This document shows, in pieces, positions 6,862-14,067 of a stretch of 28,742 nucleotides of DNA. Both the position numbers and the translations under genes were made by a program. The DNA lies in the IMG/VR virus record IMGVR_UViG_3300017725_000048, positions 1 through 28,742 of that record; one strand, given 5' to 3'. The first letter of the stretch is position 1; each line of letters opens with the position of its first letter. The notes under the pieces were generated by a model, which saw only the letters and a list, made by a program, of their open reading frames with translations, did no database searches and had not been told where the DNA came from. This stretch comes from a virus.

Positions 6862-8414
6862 CAATCAGACTCCCCAGCACGTGCTTTATATGGGTTAGGT
6901 TTTGGTGCTCTTTTATTAGCAAGTTTACCCTTGATCTTATCAACAGGGGTTACACCTTGATAACCTTTAGCACCTTTCTCCTTCTTCTTGCCTTGCGGTT
7001 GAATTGCTTTGCCACGAGAGGACATTAGACCCTGGCCAGCAAGACTCTTACGAACCTTGGACATAGCAGATCCGGGTTTGATAGTTCCACCACTCTTAGA
7101 CTCTTTACCAGTCTGAGAATCTGTACCTTTCTCTTTAGCGTAACGAGTAAGTTCAGAAACAACACTCACACCTTCAACATTCAAAGTCTTTGGATAGTCT
7201 TTGTCGCCTTTCTTAGCAGGTGATTCACCACGCTTACGCTTGGCATGAATGTTTGCCCAGAGACCCTTTTTCTTTTCAATCAACTCAAGTGCTTGATCTT
7301 CTACACTATCTAACAAAGGGTTATGGGAGTTTACCAAAGGCAATTTAGCACCAGTCGCTTTGGGTGCAGAACCTTTAGGGAATACCTTACGTGCTTCACC
7401 AGGAAGCACGGGACCCTTCATGATATTTTCTTTTGCTTGCTCCCGCTTCTTCTTTGTCTTCGCCATGACCCGTGCTTTGGCATCAGATGCTGGTTTGTTA
7501 GGACCATCTTTTGCCATGTGACCTTCACGTTTGGCACTCAGTCTAGAAACTAGTTCTGCTGGTGCTCTTCGGGTATCGACACCCTCACTCTTCAACGTAG
7601 GGTTGATCTCGATCTTGTTCTTGACGCCGCTAGTCTGAATGTCTAATTTTTCAGTCTTAGCGGCCTCGGAAAAAAAACCCTCACCCATCTCCTCCCGCCA
7701 GGAAGAGTGTTCTTTGACACAGTTAGGAACGACCTTACTGCCTTTCTTCTTAGTACCCTTTGCCTTATAACCATCCCAACATGTAGAAGCACCAACGTTC
7801 TTACGTGCCTGCTTCATGCTGCCTTCTTCAATGGCAGTTTCTTCTTTCTTCATCTTCTTTGCTGCCTTGGCAGCATCATCTTTTTCACGATGAGCAGCAC
7901 GCCGTTCAGCGTTTTTGTTCATCACACCAGTGATTTTCTTGGAACGTTCCATTGCCTCTGGACTTCCATCACGTCCAAGATTACCTGCCTTACGGAACAT
8001 CTTTACCATAGGCAGTTGTTTCTTGCCCTCATCAACCACTTCAGTCTCTTCTCTGTAAGCCCTTGGGTTTTTCTTACCAGAAATACCAACTTCCTTATCT
8101 TGGCGGCGCTGAGTACCCACTGCTTTCATAGTGCGAGACTTGGCACTAACACCTTTCTTATTTTCTGCCTTACTAGTAGGACGAGGTAGTGCCCGTTTCT
8201 CAGGGTCAGCAGCCATGCTGAATGCTTCTTTACGAGTATCTTTACCATCCGCTTTGCCACCTTTGGCACGTTGGATAGCATTATGAACAGCACCAGCATG
8301 CTCCTTTGAACTGCTCTCTACATTGCCGTCTCCATCATAATCTTTTTGTGCCTTCTTCTCATCGAGATAAGGACTACGCAGGTCATCAAACGACTGTGCC
8401 CAAGGATTACTCAT
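6861..8414 (-). CDS. Large lysine-rich conserved cyanophage protein, probably virion
   Basis: A 517-residue polar protein from MSNPWAQSFDDL. Residues 25-33 (DYDGDGNVE) look like a short calcium-binding loop of the EF-hand/dockerin type. The middle has RRAAHREKDDAAKAAKKMKKEE and a patch with SSWREEMGEGFF and NKIEINPTLKSEGV. Near residues 385-415 is KKKGLWANIHAKRKRGESP followed by PAKKGDKDYP, a peptide that recurs in unrelated marine phage proteins. The rest is low complexity (K/A/G/S). A TTG at 8450 would lengthen it by twelve residues, but ATG 8414 lies 27 nt after a GATAAATA late box. It is followed at once by another basic protein. Enzymatic function is unlikely. Confidence 0.8.
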   Translation of the reverse strand: MSNPWAQSFDDLRSPYLDEKKAQKDYDGDGNVESSSKEHAGAVHNAIQRAKGGKADGKDTRKEAFSMAADPEKRALPRPTSKAENKKGVSAKSRTMKAVGTQRRQDKEVGISGKKNPRAYREETEVVDEGKKQLPMVKMFRKAGNLGRDGSPEAMERSKKITGVMNKNAERRAAHREKDDAAKAAKKMKKEETAIEEGSMKQARKNVGASTCWDGYKAKGTKKKGSKVVPNCVKEHSSWREEMGEGFFSEAAKTEKLDIQTSGVKNKIEINPTLKSEGVDTRRAPAELVSRLSAKREGHMAKDGPNKPASDAKARVMAKTKKKREQAKENIMKGPVLPGEARKVFPKGSAPKATGAKLPLVNSHNPLLDSVEDQALELIEKKKGLWANIHAKRKRGESPAKKGDKDYPKTLNVEGVSVVSELTRYAKEKGTDSQTGKESKSGGTIKPGSAMSKVRKSLAGQGLMSSRGKAIQPQGKKKEKGAKGYQGVTPVDKIKGKLANKRAPKPNPYKARAGESD

Positions 8415-8440
8415 CTTACAAACGAACTGTACCGTAGTTT

Positions 8441-8448
8441 TATTTATC
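8441..8448 (-). promoter_or_regulatory. T4-type late promoter box GATAAATA
   Basis: Minus-strand GATAAATA fits the NATAAATA late box. It partly overlaps the stop of the preceding gene (8447-8449) and lies 27 nt upstream of ATG 8414, a spacing like that at 6084-6091. Confidence 0.7.
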
Positions 8449-9343
8449 AAAAATCCATTGCGAGAAAAAATTTATCTACTTCTTTTGCCTCAGAAATCCA
8501 TGCTCGGAAAACTTGCTTATCCTCAGTCATACAAATAAGATGGTTTGCTCCGCGACGAAATACTTGACCAGTCTTTCCGTTGGATTCAATCATCGATCCA
8601 TTTTGGAAAATATCACCGGCAATATATTGCTCACGAATACTACGCTCATCCACAGGAATAACGTTCAACATTACAAAATTATAAAGTTGACCGTTTGCTT
8701 TGAGTGCTAGTTCTGAGATTTCTTTTGCTCTTGATTGTCGTACAACGATACTAACTGCGTCAAAACCGTTTTCATAGAGGGAGGAGAGGACATCGTAGAT
8801 GGTCTCTGCATTGGTGTCGTCAACGAAGGCATCGCCAATCTCAGGATATGCATCTTTTAGTTCTTGAATGTTTGTATCCCTACTAGGGAAAATGTAATAG
8901 TAGTCACCACCAGAAACTTCTTCAACTGCTTGAAGAATGTTTAGAGTAGTTTCGTCATTGTCAAATTTATCGAAAGCAATAGTCAGAGGTTGATCTCTAC
9001 TGACTTGCTGAAGTGCTGCTTTAGCCTGACCATTAGTAGAATTAGGATTGGAATCGGCAGCAGAAGATCCAGTTGCAGAACCTGTTTTGTTAGGAGCATC
9101 ATCACGACTACTACCTTTACGAGCAACAACCGCAGCAGCAGAAGATCCAGGAGTTCCTAATTCATCTTCTTTCCCAGCACGATTAGAGAACATTTCAAGT
9201 TCTCCACGTACTGTTTTTGCTTTCAGTACACCAGTTCTATCGTACCAATCTCCGTGACCGTCCCCGACCAATCCCAGACGCCTTGCTTCCTGGGATGCCT
9301 TCGTGGTTCTTGCTTCTACTATGAAAGATGAGAACTTTTTCAC
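8447..9343 (-). CDS. Degenerate nucleotidyltransferase-fold phage protein
   Basis: A 298-residue protein. The N-terminus (KKFSSFIVEARTTKASQEA, then LVGDGHGDWYD) is the leader of a cyanophage family. A low-complexity linker (about 60-115) follows. From about 118 a Rossmann-like domain aligns, from memory, with the family's nucleotidyltransferase part: PLTIAF, YIFPSRD, ETIYDVLSSLYENGFDAVSIVV, GQLYNFVMLNV. Where active members have a GRFNPPTxGH-type HxGH motif, this protein has DKFDNDETTLN, and the C-terminal GMSASKMR-type motif is missing. A final module (EQYIAGDIFQNGSMIE to VFRAWISEA) resembles a small beta domain on other phage virion proteins. Starts are GTG 9343 (preferred, giving the usual leader) or TTG 9382, which fits the late-box spacing better. 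Confidence 0.75.
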   Translation of the reverse strand: MKKFSSFIVEARTTKASQEARRLGLVGDGHGDWYDRTGVLKAKTVRGELEMFSNRAGKEDELGTPGSSAAAVVARKGSSRDDAPNKTGSATGSSAADSNPNSTNGQAKAALQQVSRDQPLTIAFDKFDNDETTLNILQAVEEVSGGDYYYIFPSRDTNIQELKDAYPEIGDAFVDDTNAETIYDVLSSLYENGFDAVSIVVRQSRAKEISELALKANGQLYNFVMLNVIPVDERSIREQYIAGDIFQNGSMIESNGKTGQVFRRGANHLICMTEDKQVFRAWISEAKEVDKFFLAMDF

Positions 9344-9542
9344 TGATTTTTCGTAAGATCTCTGAATTATTATTTTGAACAAACACCATCAGTGGTGCTT
9401 GATACTGTTTATATTTATCTTGTGTCTGCAAGATGGAATACAAAAACTTTTGAAAGTCTTCAATACGTTTCCTATTACTCATCCTACGTTTACCACAATT
9501 CTCTGCATAAACGTCAATAACACTGTCCAAAAAATCGATCAT
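9237..9542 (-). CDS. Small phage protein overlapping the next gene
   Basis: A 101-residue frame from ATG 9542, whose ATGA overlaps the stop of the preceding gene. Residues 1-66 look like a normal helical protein (MIDFLDSVIDVYAEN, RIEDFQKFLYSILQTQDKYK, APLMVFVQNNN). The last 35 residues overlap the next gene out of frame by 107 nt (146 nt if that gene uses the TTG at 9382) and read as a basic tail (GIGRGRSRRLVR). No known motif. The start is convincing. The C-terminal part could be a true overlap, or a diverged extension created when an earlier stop was lost. Confidence 0.6.
   Translation of the reverse strand: MIDFLDSVIDVYAENCGKRRMSNRKRIEDFQKFLYSILQTQDKYKQYQAPLMVFVQNNNSEILRKISEKVLIFHSRSKNHEGIPGSKASGIGRGRSRRLVR
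9412..9419 (-). promoter_or_regulatory. Possible late promoter box GATAAATA inside a coding region
   Basis: Minus-strand GATAAATA lies within the 101-residue gene, 30 nt before TTG 9382 and 69 nt before GTG 9343 of the degenerate nucleotidyltransferase. The sequence and orientation match the boxes at 8441 and 6084, but its location inside a gene lowers confidence. Confidence 0.5.
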
Positions 9543-10465
9543 GAGTCTCCTGAAAGTTTCATAGTACCTGCAAATTTATAAGATTTGAACTTATACCGCA
9601 TGTTGAATAGTTTAGTAGATCCAGCACTTACCTTGATACTATTGTTACCTGCCTTAGTAAAAGTAATGCTTTTCGTATTGAGAGCATCCATTTTACTGTT
9701 AGCAAGTGGGTCTACTCCAATAGCATTATAGCGTCCTTTTTCCCCAGACCCTGTTATTTTGATATATGGTGGGTATGCATTTGTTGCATCCATCCAACTA
9801 CCAATCAAATACTGTCTACGTGCCTGTTGACTGGTAATGTTATTGAGTTTAGCAAAGAGTTTATCTCTACAATATGACTCAACTAATCTTCCTTTTTCAT
9901 TTAGAATTTTGAATACAGGATCCCCTGCTTCTTTCCACTTTCTCATCTGCAATGCTCTATTTGATTGAGACATTGCAGCAAACTTAGGGTAGTCTTCTAG
10001 TGCTTCCTCTTCTGATGCTTGAACATAAGCAGCAAGATTCAACCCCAAATCATTATCAACTGTACCTACACCAGGGTTTTTGAAACCAACATCACCTGAG
10101 ATGGTTGACTTAGCAGACAATCCTAAGAATCCTCCCATCTCATACTGAATGAGTATGTCTGCTGGAAACTTTACTTGATTTACCTTGACACCTACTATAG
10201 GTAAGAAATCAAATCCAGGTTTAGCAGTCCAATAAACACCTGATATCCTTATACCATATCCTTTTCTTTCTGCCATCTTGGTAAACTCTTTTACCATTGC
10301 TTCGGCACGACCTATTTGATCTTTATACTCCTGATCCGTCAATGATACTTTCTTTCTATTGAAAGTTTGTTCAGTTATACGATCAGGAAACTGTTCTCCG
10401 TTCAACAAATAAGCACACCAGATCTCATTTACATCCGCTAACCTAGTGTTATCTCCTTTAGTCAT
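9539..10465 (-). CDS. Conserved phage protein, possible PD-(D/E)XK-like nuclease fold
   Basis: A 308-residue soluble protein. The conserved-looking core is NEIWCAYLLNG (Glu14 in a first helix), SGVYWTAKPGFDF, FPADILIQYEM (Asp103), GFLGLSAKST (Lys119) and GFKNPGVGTVDNDLGLNL. A helix-borne Glu, then P-x-D on a strand, then x-x-K about 16 residues later is the pattern of PD-(D/E)XK nucleases, although the middle acid is replaced by Ser here. I know related proteins in T4-like phages only as hypotheticals. It is tightly coupled: ATG 10465 shares one base with the stop of the PP-loop gene, and its own stop overlaps the next ATG. Nuclease activity is inference only. Confidence 0.7.
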   Translation of the reverse strand: MTKGDNTRLADVNEIWCAYLLNGEQFPDRITEQTFNRKKVSLTDQEYKDQIGRAEAMVKEFTKMAERKGYGIRISGVYWTAKPGFDFLPIVGVKVNQVKFPADILIQYEMGGFLGLSAKSTISGDVGFKNPGVGTVDNDLGLNLAAYVQASEEEALEDYPKFAAMSQSNRALQMRKWKEAGDPVFKILNEKGRLVESYCRDKLFAKLNNITSQQARRQYLIGSWMDATNAYPPYIKITGSGEKGRYNAIGVDPLANSKMDALNTKSITFTKAGNNSIKVSAGSTKLFNMRYKFKSYKFAGTMKLSGDS

Positions 10466-11616
10466 TATATCATTGATTTAGTATCTGTCTCTGTTATATA
10501 TCCATTGCCATCTAAACGCTCAAAATCTGGAGTGTTGGATCCAAAAGTTTTTTTGATAACCGCCATGTATTCATCATTTATTTCAAGACCAGTAACTCCT
10601 TTCTCAAAGTTTCCTCCTTCCTTTGTACGTTCTCTATTTGCAGAAGGAGTTTTTAGTTTGTTGTCTCTATAGAATGCATCTCCATTGTTCTGATATATGT
10701 ATTCTTTTGATGCCCACTTGTACTCTCGCAAATCTTGCCATGCACTGTTGGCAGTTTGGTGAGTAATAGACCAACGTTGCCAGTTAGGAGTATCATAAAA
10801 TGCCCAGACATTTTCCTCAGGTTCTACTGGATGCAAATTATATTGCTTAGCACATCTTAGAGCAACGTACTGATACTTGAGCATAAAACTCCACGCCCAA
10901 TGCCATTGCTTGAGATTAGGTTCCTTTGTGTTTAGCACAACATTGACTGAGGGAGCCATTATTTTGACATTTTTTTCTGGAGTGTTTAGTCTAAAACAAG
11001 CATTACGTTGCTCTGGTGTATAGATAAAAACTCTACCCGTACCATATATTTGATCACCTATTTCCCCAGTAACAAAAAAATTATTAGGATCATTTACATA
11101 TGGGGTAATGCAATCGTCATCTCTCTTTTTGTCTCCCGAACAAATATGAGAACTATGAGGAATTTTATCTGAATACTTATGCTGGACAGGTGTTGCCAAA
11201 CTATGTTTTTGGATATCGTTATAACCTGTTATACATTCTGTTATAGATCCACTATCAAAGTGAACAACAAAAGGAATCTCTGCTCTTATAAAAGCATACA
11301 ATACTACTGTGCTATCAATTCCACCAGACCATAGTAGGTTTATTGTTCGACCACGTGCTTTCTCAACTAAGATCTCTACGGCATCCACACATACTTCTTC
11401 CACCGTCATATCAGTGAAGAAATTTTCTGGCAGTGGTGATAAAATTTTATATTTACGCTTAGTAGGTAGTTTACCATCCCTACAAACAAATCTAGTATTA
11501 TAATAACAATTGATGTATACTTCGTCTGGAAAAAATTTCAATCCTAATCGTAACTGGGAATGATCCCGAATATGACCTGGCAAATATTCGGGTCCCCAAT
11601 GCCATGGAGGGTGCAT
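10465..11616 (-). CDS. PP-loop ATPase, asparagine-synthetase-like, no glutaminase domain
   Basis: A 383-residue protein of the N-type ATP pyrophosphatase superfamily. LLWSGGIDSTVVLYAF (SGGIDS at residues 97-102) is the pyrophosphate-binding loop, and GEIGDQIYG (184-192) matches the second conserved block of asparagine synthetase C-terminal domains. Such enzymes adenylate a carboxylate or similar group and then transfer an amine. The N-terminal glutamine amidotransferase domain with catalytic Cys2 is absent; the first 75 residues instead contain HPPWHWGPEYLPGH. The substrate is unknown; it could be an amino acid, a peptide tag or a base. It is the first gene after the terminator at 11634-11660 and no convincing promoter was seen in the 69-nt gap. 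Coupled to the next gene by TAATG. Confidence 0.85.
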   Translation of the reverse strand: MHPPWHWGPEYLPGHIRDHSQLRLGLKFFPDEVYINCYYNTRFVCRDGKLPTKRKYKILSPLPENFFTDMTVEEVCVDAVEILVEKARGRTINLLWSGGIDSTVVLYAFIRAEIPFVVHFDSGSITECITGYNDIQKHSLATPVQHKYSDKIPHSSHICSGDKKRDDDCITPYVNDPNNFFVTGEIGDQIYGTGRVFIYTPEQRNACFRLNTPEKNVKIMAPSVNVVLNTKEPNLKQWHWAWSFMLKYQYVALRCAKQYNLHPVEPEENVWAFYDTPNWQRWSITHQTANSAWQDLREYKWASKEYIYQNNGDAFYRDNKLKTPSANRERTKEGGNFEKGVTGLEINDEYMAVIKKTFGSNTPDFERLDGNGYITETDTKSMI

Positions 11617-11633
11617 AATATATTAGTAGATAC

Positions 11634-11660
11634 AAAAAAACCGGGACAGGTGCCCCGGTT
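11634..11660 (-). terminator. Rho-independent terminator after the TRAP binding-protein gene
   Basis: Minus strand AACCGGG, an 8-base loop, CCCGGTT, then a run of T (seven A on the plus strand at 11634-11640, the first pairs of the stem overlapping). A perfect 7-bp stem with a U-tract. It begins about 25 nt after the TAA at 11686 and separates the TRAP gene from the PP-loop gene. Confidence 0.9.
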
Positions 11661-11685
11661 ATTTATTATGGTATGATCTCGATGA

Positions 11686-12630
11686 TTACTTGGTGTTCTT
11701 GATACTATCAAGCAAACCATCAGAGAACATGTCCGAGAACTGATCGTACAAGTGTGCAGTTGCATCCTTGAAACGACCACGCTCTGAGTCAGACATGGTG
11801 ACAACAGTGATATCTTCTTCTTTACACTGAGATTTCACAACATCGATGTCTTCAACAGACCAGACACGCTCAGCACGTGCTGCGTCGAAGGACGCTGCTT
11901 CGATTTTTCCTTTCAACTCTTCGTCAAGAGTCTGCCAGAAGTCGCTTGCAACGATGATGGAAGTAAGGAAGAGACTATGCTCTGCGTCATTGATAGTATC
12001 CATACACTCGTTTTGCTTCAGACCGAAGAAACGAGGATAGGTAGACTCACCACCAACAATAGCACCTTCTTGAACACCTTCATTGATCTGTTCAAGTTCA
12101 ATTGGTACAGGGACTGCACCAACTGCTTTTAGGGTCTCTTGGGCAATAGGAGACTTGTTACAACGGAGATGAACTCCTTCAAAATCTTCAATTGTGTGTA
12201 ATTCCTTGTTAGCAGGAATCATGCGGAAACCACCAGAATAGGTGAATGCAAGACCCTGAACATTGGAATCCTTATTTAGTCCGTCGAGAAGAGATTGCCC
12301 AACCTCACCTTCCAGAACATTTTTTGCGTGGTCATGGTCACGGAACAAGAAAGGCATATCAAGTGCCCACATGTCCCGGTGATGCTTCCTACCAAGTGTA
12401 GACGTATACATCTGCGACATCTCTACTTCACCAGTCTCCATCAATTCGAGGAGATCATGTTTGGTGATTGTAGCGCCACCCTTATACTTATCAGAATACT
12501 CAGAAAGAGTTAGAATTTCAACGTTGAGTTCTCCAGGAGCACACGCTTCCATGGAAGCTTTGAAACGCTTTGCTGCTCTGAGGAACAATTCAATTGGTTC
12601 ATGGGCGAGAACCCAGCGAATTGTTTTCAT
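11686..12630 (-). CDS. TRAP-type (DctP family) substrate-binding protein without signal peptide
   Basis: A 314-residue DctP-like protein. DctP proteins are the extracytoplasmic receptors of TRAP transporters for dicarboxylates and other organic acids. Visible family blocks: MPFLFRDHDHAKNVLEGEVG, LAFTYSGGFRMIPANKE, DFEGVHLRCNKSPIAQETLKAVGAVPVPIE (including the substrate-binding Arg of LRCN), QINEGVQEGAIVGGEST and SIIVASDFWQTLDEELK. The protein begins MKTIRWVLAHEPIE, directly at the first beta strand of the mature form, so no signal peptide or lipobox is present. No membrane subunits (DctQ/DctM) are nearby. It may act inside the cell, on the host's transporter by another export route, or in another ligand-binding role. 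Ends at a strong terminator. Confidence 0.9.
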   Translation of the reverse strand: MKTIRWVLAHEPIELFLRAAKRFKASMEACAPGELNVEILTLSEYSDKYKGGATITKHDLLELMETGEVEMSQMYTSTLGRKHHRDMWALDMPFLFRDHDHAKNVLEGEVGQSLLDGLNKDSNVQGLAFTYSGGFRMIPANKELHTIEDFEGVHLRCNKSPIAQETLKAVGAVPVPIELEQINEGVQEGAIVGGESTYPRFFGLKQNECMDTINDAEHSLFLTSIIVASDFWQTLDEELKGKIEAASFDAARAERVWSVEDIDVVKSQCKEEDITVVTMSDSERGRFKDATAHLYDQFSDMFSDGLLDSIKNTK

Positions 12631-12670
12631 TGGATATAAGACACGATTACATTGGTATTTAGGAAACCGA

Positions 12671-12925
12671 TTAGATAACTACGCGGTCACCATCAGTAGT
12701 GGTACGACGGTTCCAGTCGCTACGGTTCCACAGTCGCTCATGAAGGAGGTAAAGCGTGGAGTTGATTACCAGTGCCATCAGTCCAATAGTAAGACCTTTC
12801 CAGGGGTTACCGGAGACAATCCAACCAATCACAGAGTTGGTGACCATCATCCAAGAACGCCAGGTGACTGCTTTAGCGATAGTCCGAGGAAAACGCTCAA
12901 ACCACTTAGGGGATGCGAAAGACAT
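12671..12925 (-). CDS. DUF2061 small membrane protein
   Basis: An 84-residue integral membrane protein matching the DUF2061 pattern: KAVTWRSWMMVTNSVIGWIVSG as first membrane helix with the conserved A-x-T-W-R entry, then KGLTIGLMALVINSTLYLLHERLW as second helix with the conserved Y-x-x-H-E-R-x-W end. The C-terminal tail is polar and probably cytoplasmic. The family has no firm function; members occur in bacteria next to sulfate assimilation or envelope genes, and in some phages. ATG 12925 has no evident Shine-Dalgarno. It stands between the glycosyltransferase and the TRAP binding protein, with gaps of 64 and 40 nt. Confidence 0.85.
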   Translation of the reverse strand: MSFASPKWFERFPRTIAKAVTWRSWMMVTNSVIGWIVSGNPWKGLTIGLMALVINSTLYLLHERLWNRSDWNRRTTTDGDRVVI

Positions 12926-12989
12926 GTTGATGAAAAATTGCTATTATTACAAAGACGATCTTTACTAGAGGCAGCATCACTCCTCGTTT

Positions 12990-13676
12990 CTACACCCAGT
13001 ATTTTACTATCGGATGAACCTGTTTGTCAAGTTCATGATTCTTAGGATACTGATGAAGTAGAGCAATTGATTTATTTGCTCTCAATGTGAAACTATTCAA
13101 TTGGTTAGGGGATTCACCGTCTCTATAAGAGTAGATACAGTGAGGTAGTTGAGTTCTCTTTATCTTTTCGTTATGATAAAAATCATCTGTTCCAGCATAA
13201 TTTGTCACAAATTGTTTAGGTGACTGCATGAAATAGTTGTGAACTTCTGCCGCTTCCTTCCAAACAATTATAGACGAATTATATAGGGATTTTTTAGGGT
13301 TACGCATTTTGAATGGAACCCCTTTCCAGGTAGAGTAGACTAATGCAAAGTTTGCATCATGCTCAAGAACCTCAGATATATCCCCATGTATGATAACATC
13401 AAGATCAAAAAAGATTTTTCTAGCATAGGAAGAAATGTCTGGATGAACAAACATTTTGATCTTCCACCATGCTGCCCACCAGTTTTCCCAAGTTAGATAT
13501 TCAGATACATCAATAGAAATAACATTGACTTCTGAGTTGATGTTTGATGCGTCATCAGTAAAGCAATAGAAGGGTGCATCTGTTTGGAGACGCACCATAT
13601 TATAAAGTTTGTTTACGTATTGAGCATCAAATTTGTTACCAATTTTGATACATGTGATGCAGTAATCAGATGTCAC
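12990..13676 (-). CDS. Glycosyltransferase-like protein, GT-A fold with DxD
   Basis: A 228-residue protein. CITCIKIGNKFDAQYVNKLYN and APFYCFTDD form the nucleotide-sugar-binding half. WWKIKMF and KIFFDLDVIIHGDI follow, where DLD (residues 91-93) is the metal-binding DxD of GT-A enzymes. YNSSIIVWKEA and a C-terminal HQYPKNHE fit GT8/GT32-like family members. It probably transfers a sugar to a phage or host component; acceptor unknown. The frame begins with GTG 13676, overlapping the mazG stop by 11 nt; AAGG lies just upstream. No membrane segment, so cytoplasmic. Confidence 0.8.
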   Translation of the reverse strand: MTSDYCITCIKIGNKFDAQYVNKLYNMVRLQTDAPFYCFTDDASNINSEVNVISIDVSEYLTWENWWAAWWKIKMFVHPDISSYARKIFFDLDVIIHGDISEVLEHDANFALVYSTWKGVPFKMRNPKKSLYNSSIIVWKEAAEVHNYFMQSPKQFVTNYAGTDDFYHNEKIKRTQLPHCIYSYRDGESPNQLNSFTLRANKSIALLHQYPKNHELDKQVHPIVKYWV

Positions 13677-14067
13677 CTTGCTGACGATTCTCCGAATAAA
13701 ACTCGTTGAACGTACCCTCAGGGAAACGTGCTTCCAGTTTCTTGACGTTTGTATCTAGCACATCATTCATGTCAACATCCAATGCCAGACATGCTTGTGC
13801 CACATACCACATCACATCACCCAATTCTCGTTTCAGGTGGTACAAGTTTTCTTCGTTGGCAGGTTTTCCTTGGAAAATCATTTTCTTTACGATCTCCATA
13901 AACTCACCACCTTCAGCAGAGATGCCTACAGCAGCAGTTAGAAGACGTTGGATTGCAACATCACCACCAAGTTCTTGCAAACGGTAAATGAAAGCATCAG
14001 AATCTTGAGATTCTTTACTTGTCACTCCGTTGACAAAGCGTTGATAGTTTGTAAAATTTACTCCCAT
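13666..14067 (-). CDS. mazG: MazG-like nucleotide pyrophosphohydrolase
   Basis: A 133-residue all-helical NTP pyrophosphohydrolase. The metal-binding signature is visible: EGGE (52-55) in GISAEGGEFMEIVKK, then ELGD in LKRELGDVMWYVAQACLALD, followed by the LEARFPEGTF end typical of cyanophage MazG. The family cleaves (d)NTPs to monophosphates. In cyanophages it has been proposed to alter host (p)ppGpp, or to recycle high-GC host nucleotides for the phage. ATG 14067 overlaps the helicase stop by 10 nt. It belongs with gp41 and UvsX in the replication cluster. Confidence 0.93.
   Translation of the reverse strand: MGVNFTNYQRFVNGVTSKESQDSDAFIYRLQELGGDVAIQRLLTAAVGISAEGGEFMEIVKKMIFQGKPANEENLYHLKRELGDVMWYVAQACLALDVDMNDVLDTNVKKLEARFPEGTFNEFYSENRQQGDI

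Noticed and set aside
7707-8189. Plus-strand 160-codon hydrophobic frame, membrane-like
   Set aside because: Antisense of a lysine-rich gene: AAA/AAG codons read backwards as Phe/Leu, which produces false membrane proteins.
11660-11667. AATAAATA on the minus strand as a fourth late promoter
   Set aside because: It lies immediately before the terminator stem, directly downstream of the TRAP gene, so RNA would stop at once.
12926-12989. Hairpin AAAGA-TCG-TCTTT after the glycosyltransferase gene as a terminator
   Set aside because: Only a 5-bp A/T-rich stem with no U-tract; nothing else was found in this 64-nt gap.
12461-13045. Plus-strand open frame of 194 codons
   Set aside because: It crosses four minus-strand gene regions and a gap; the peptide has no family features, while the opposite frames carry DUF2061 and TRAP signatures.
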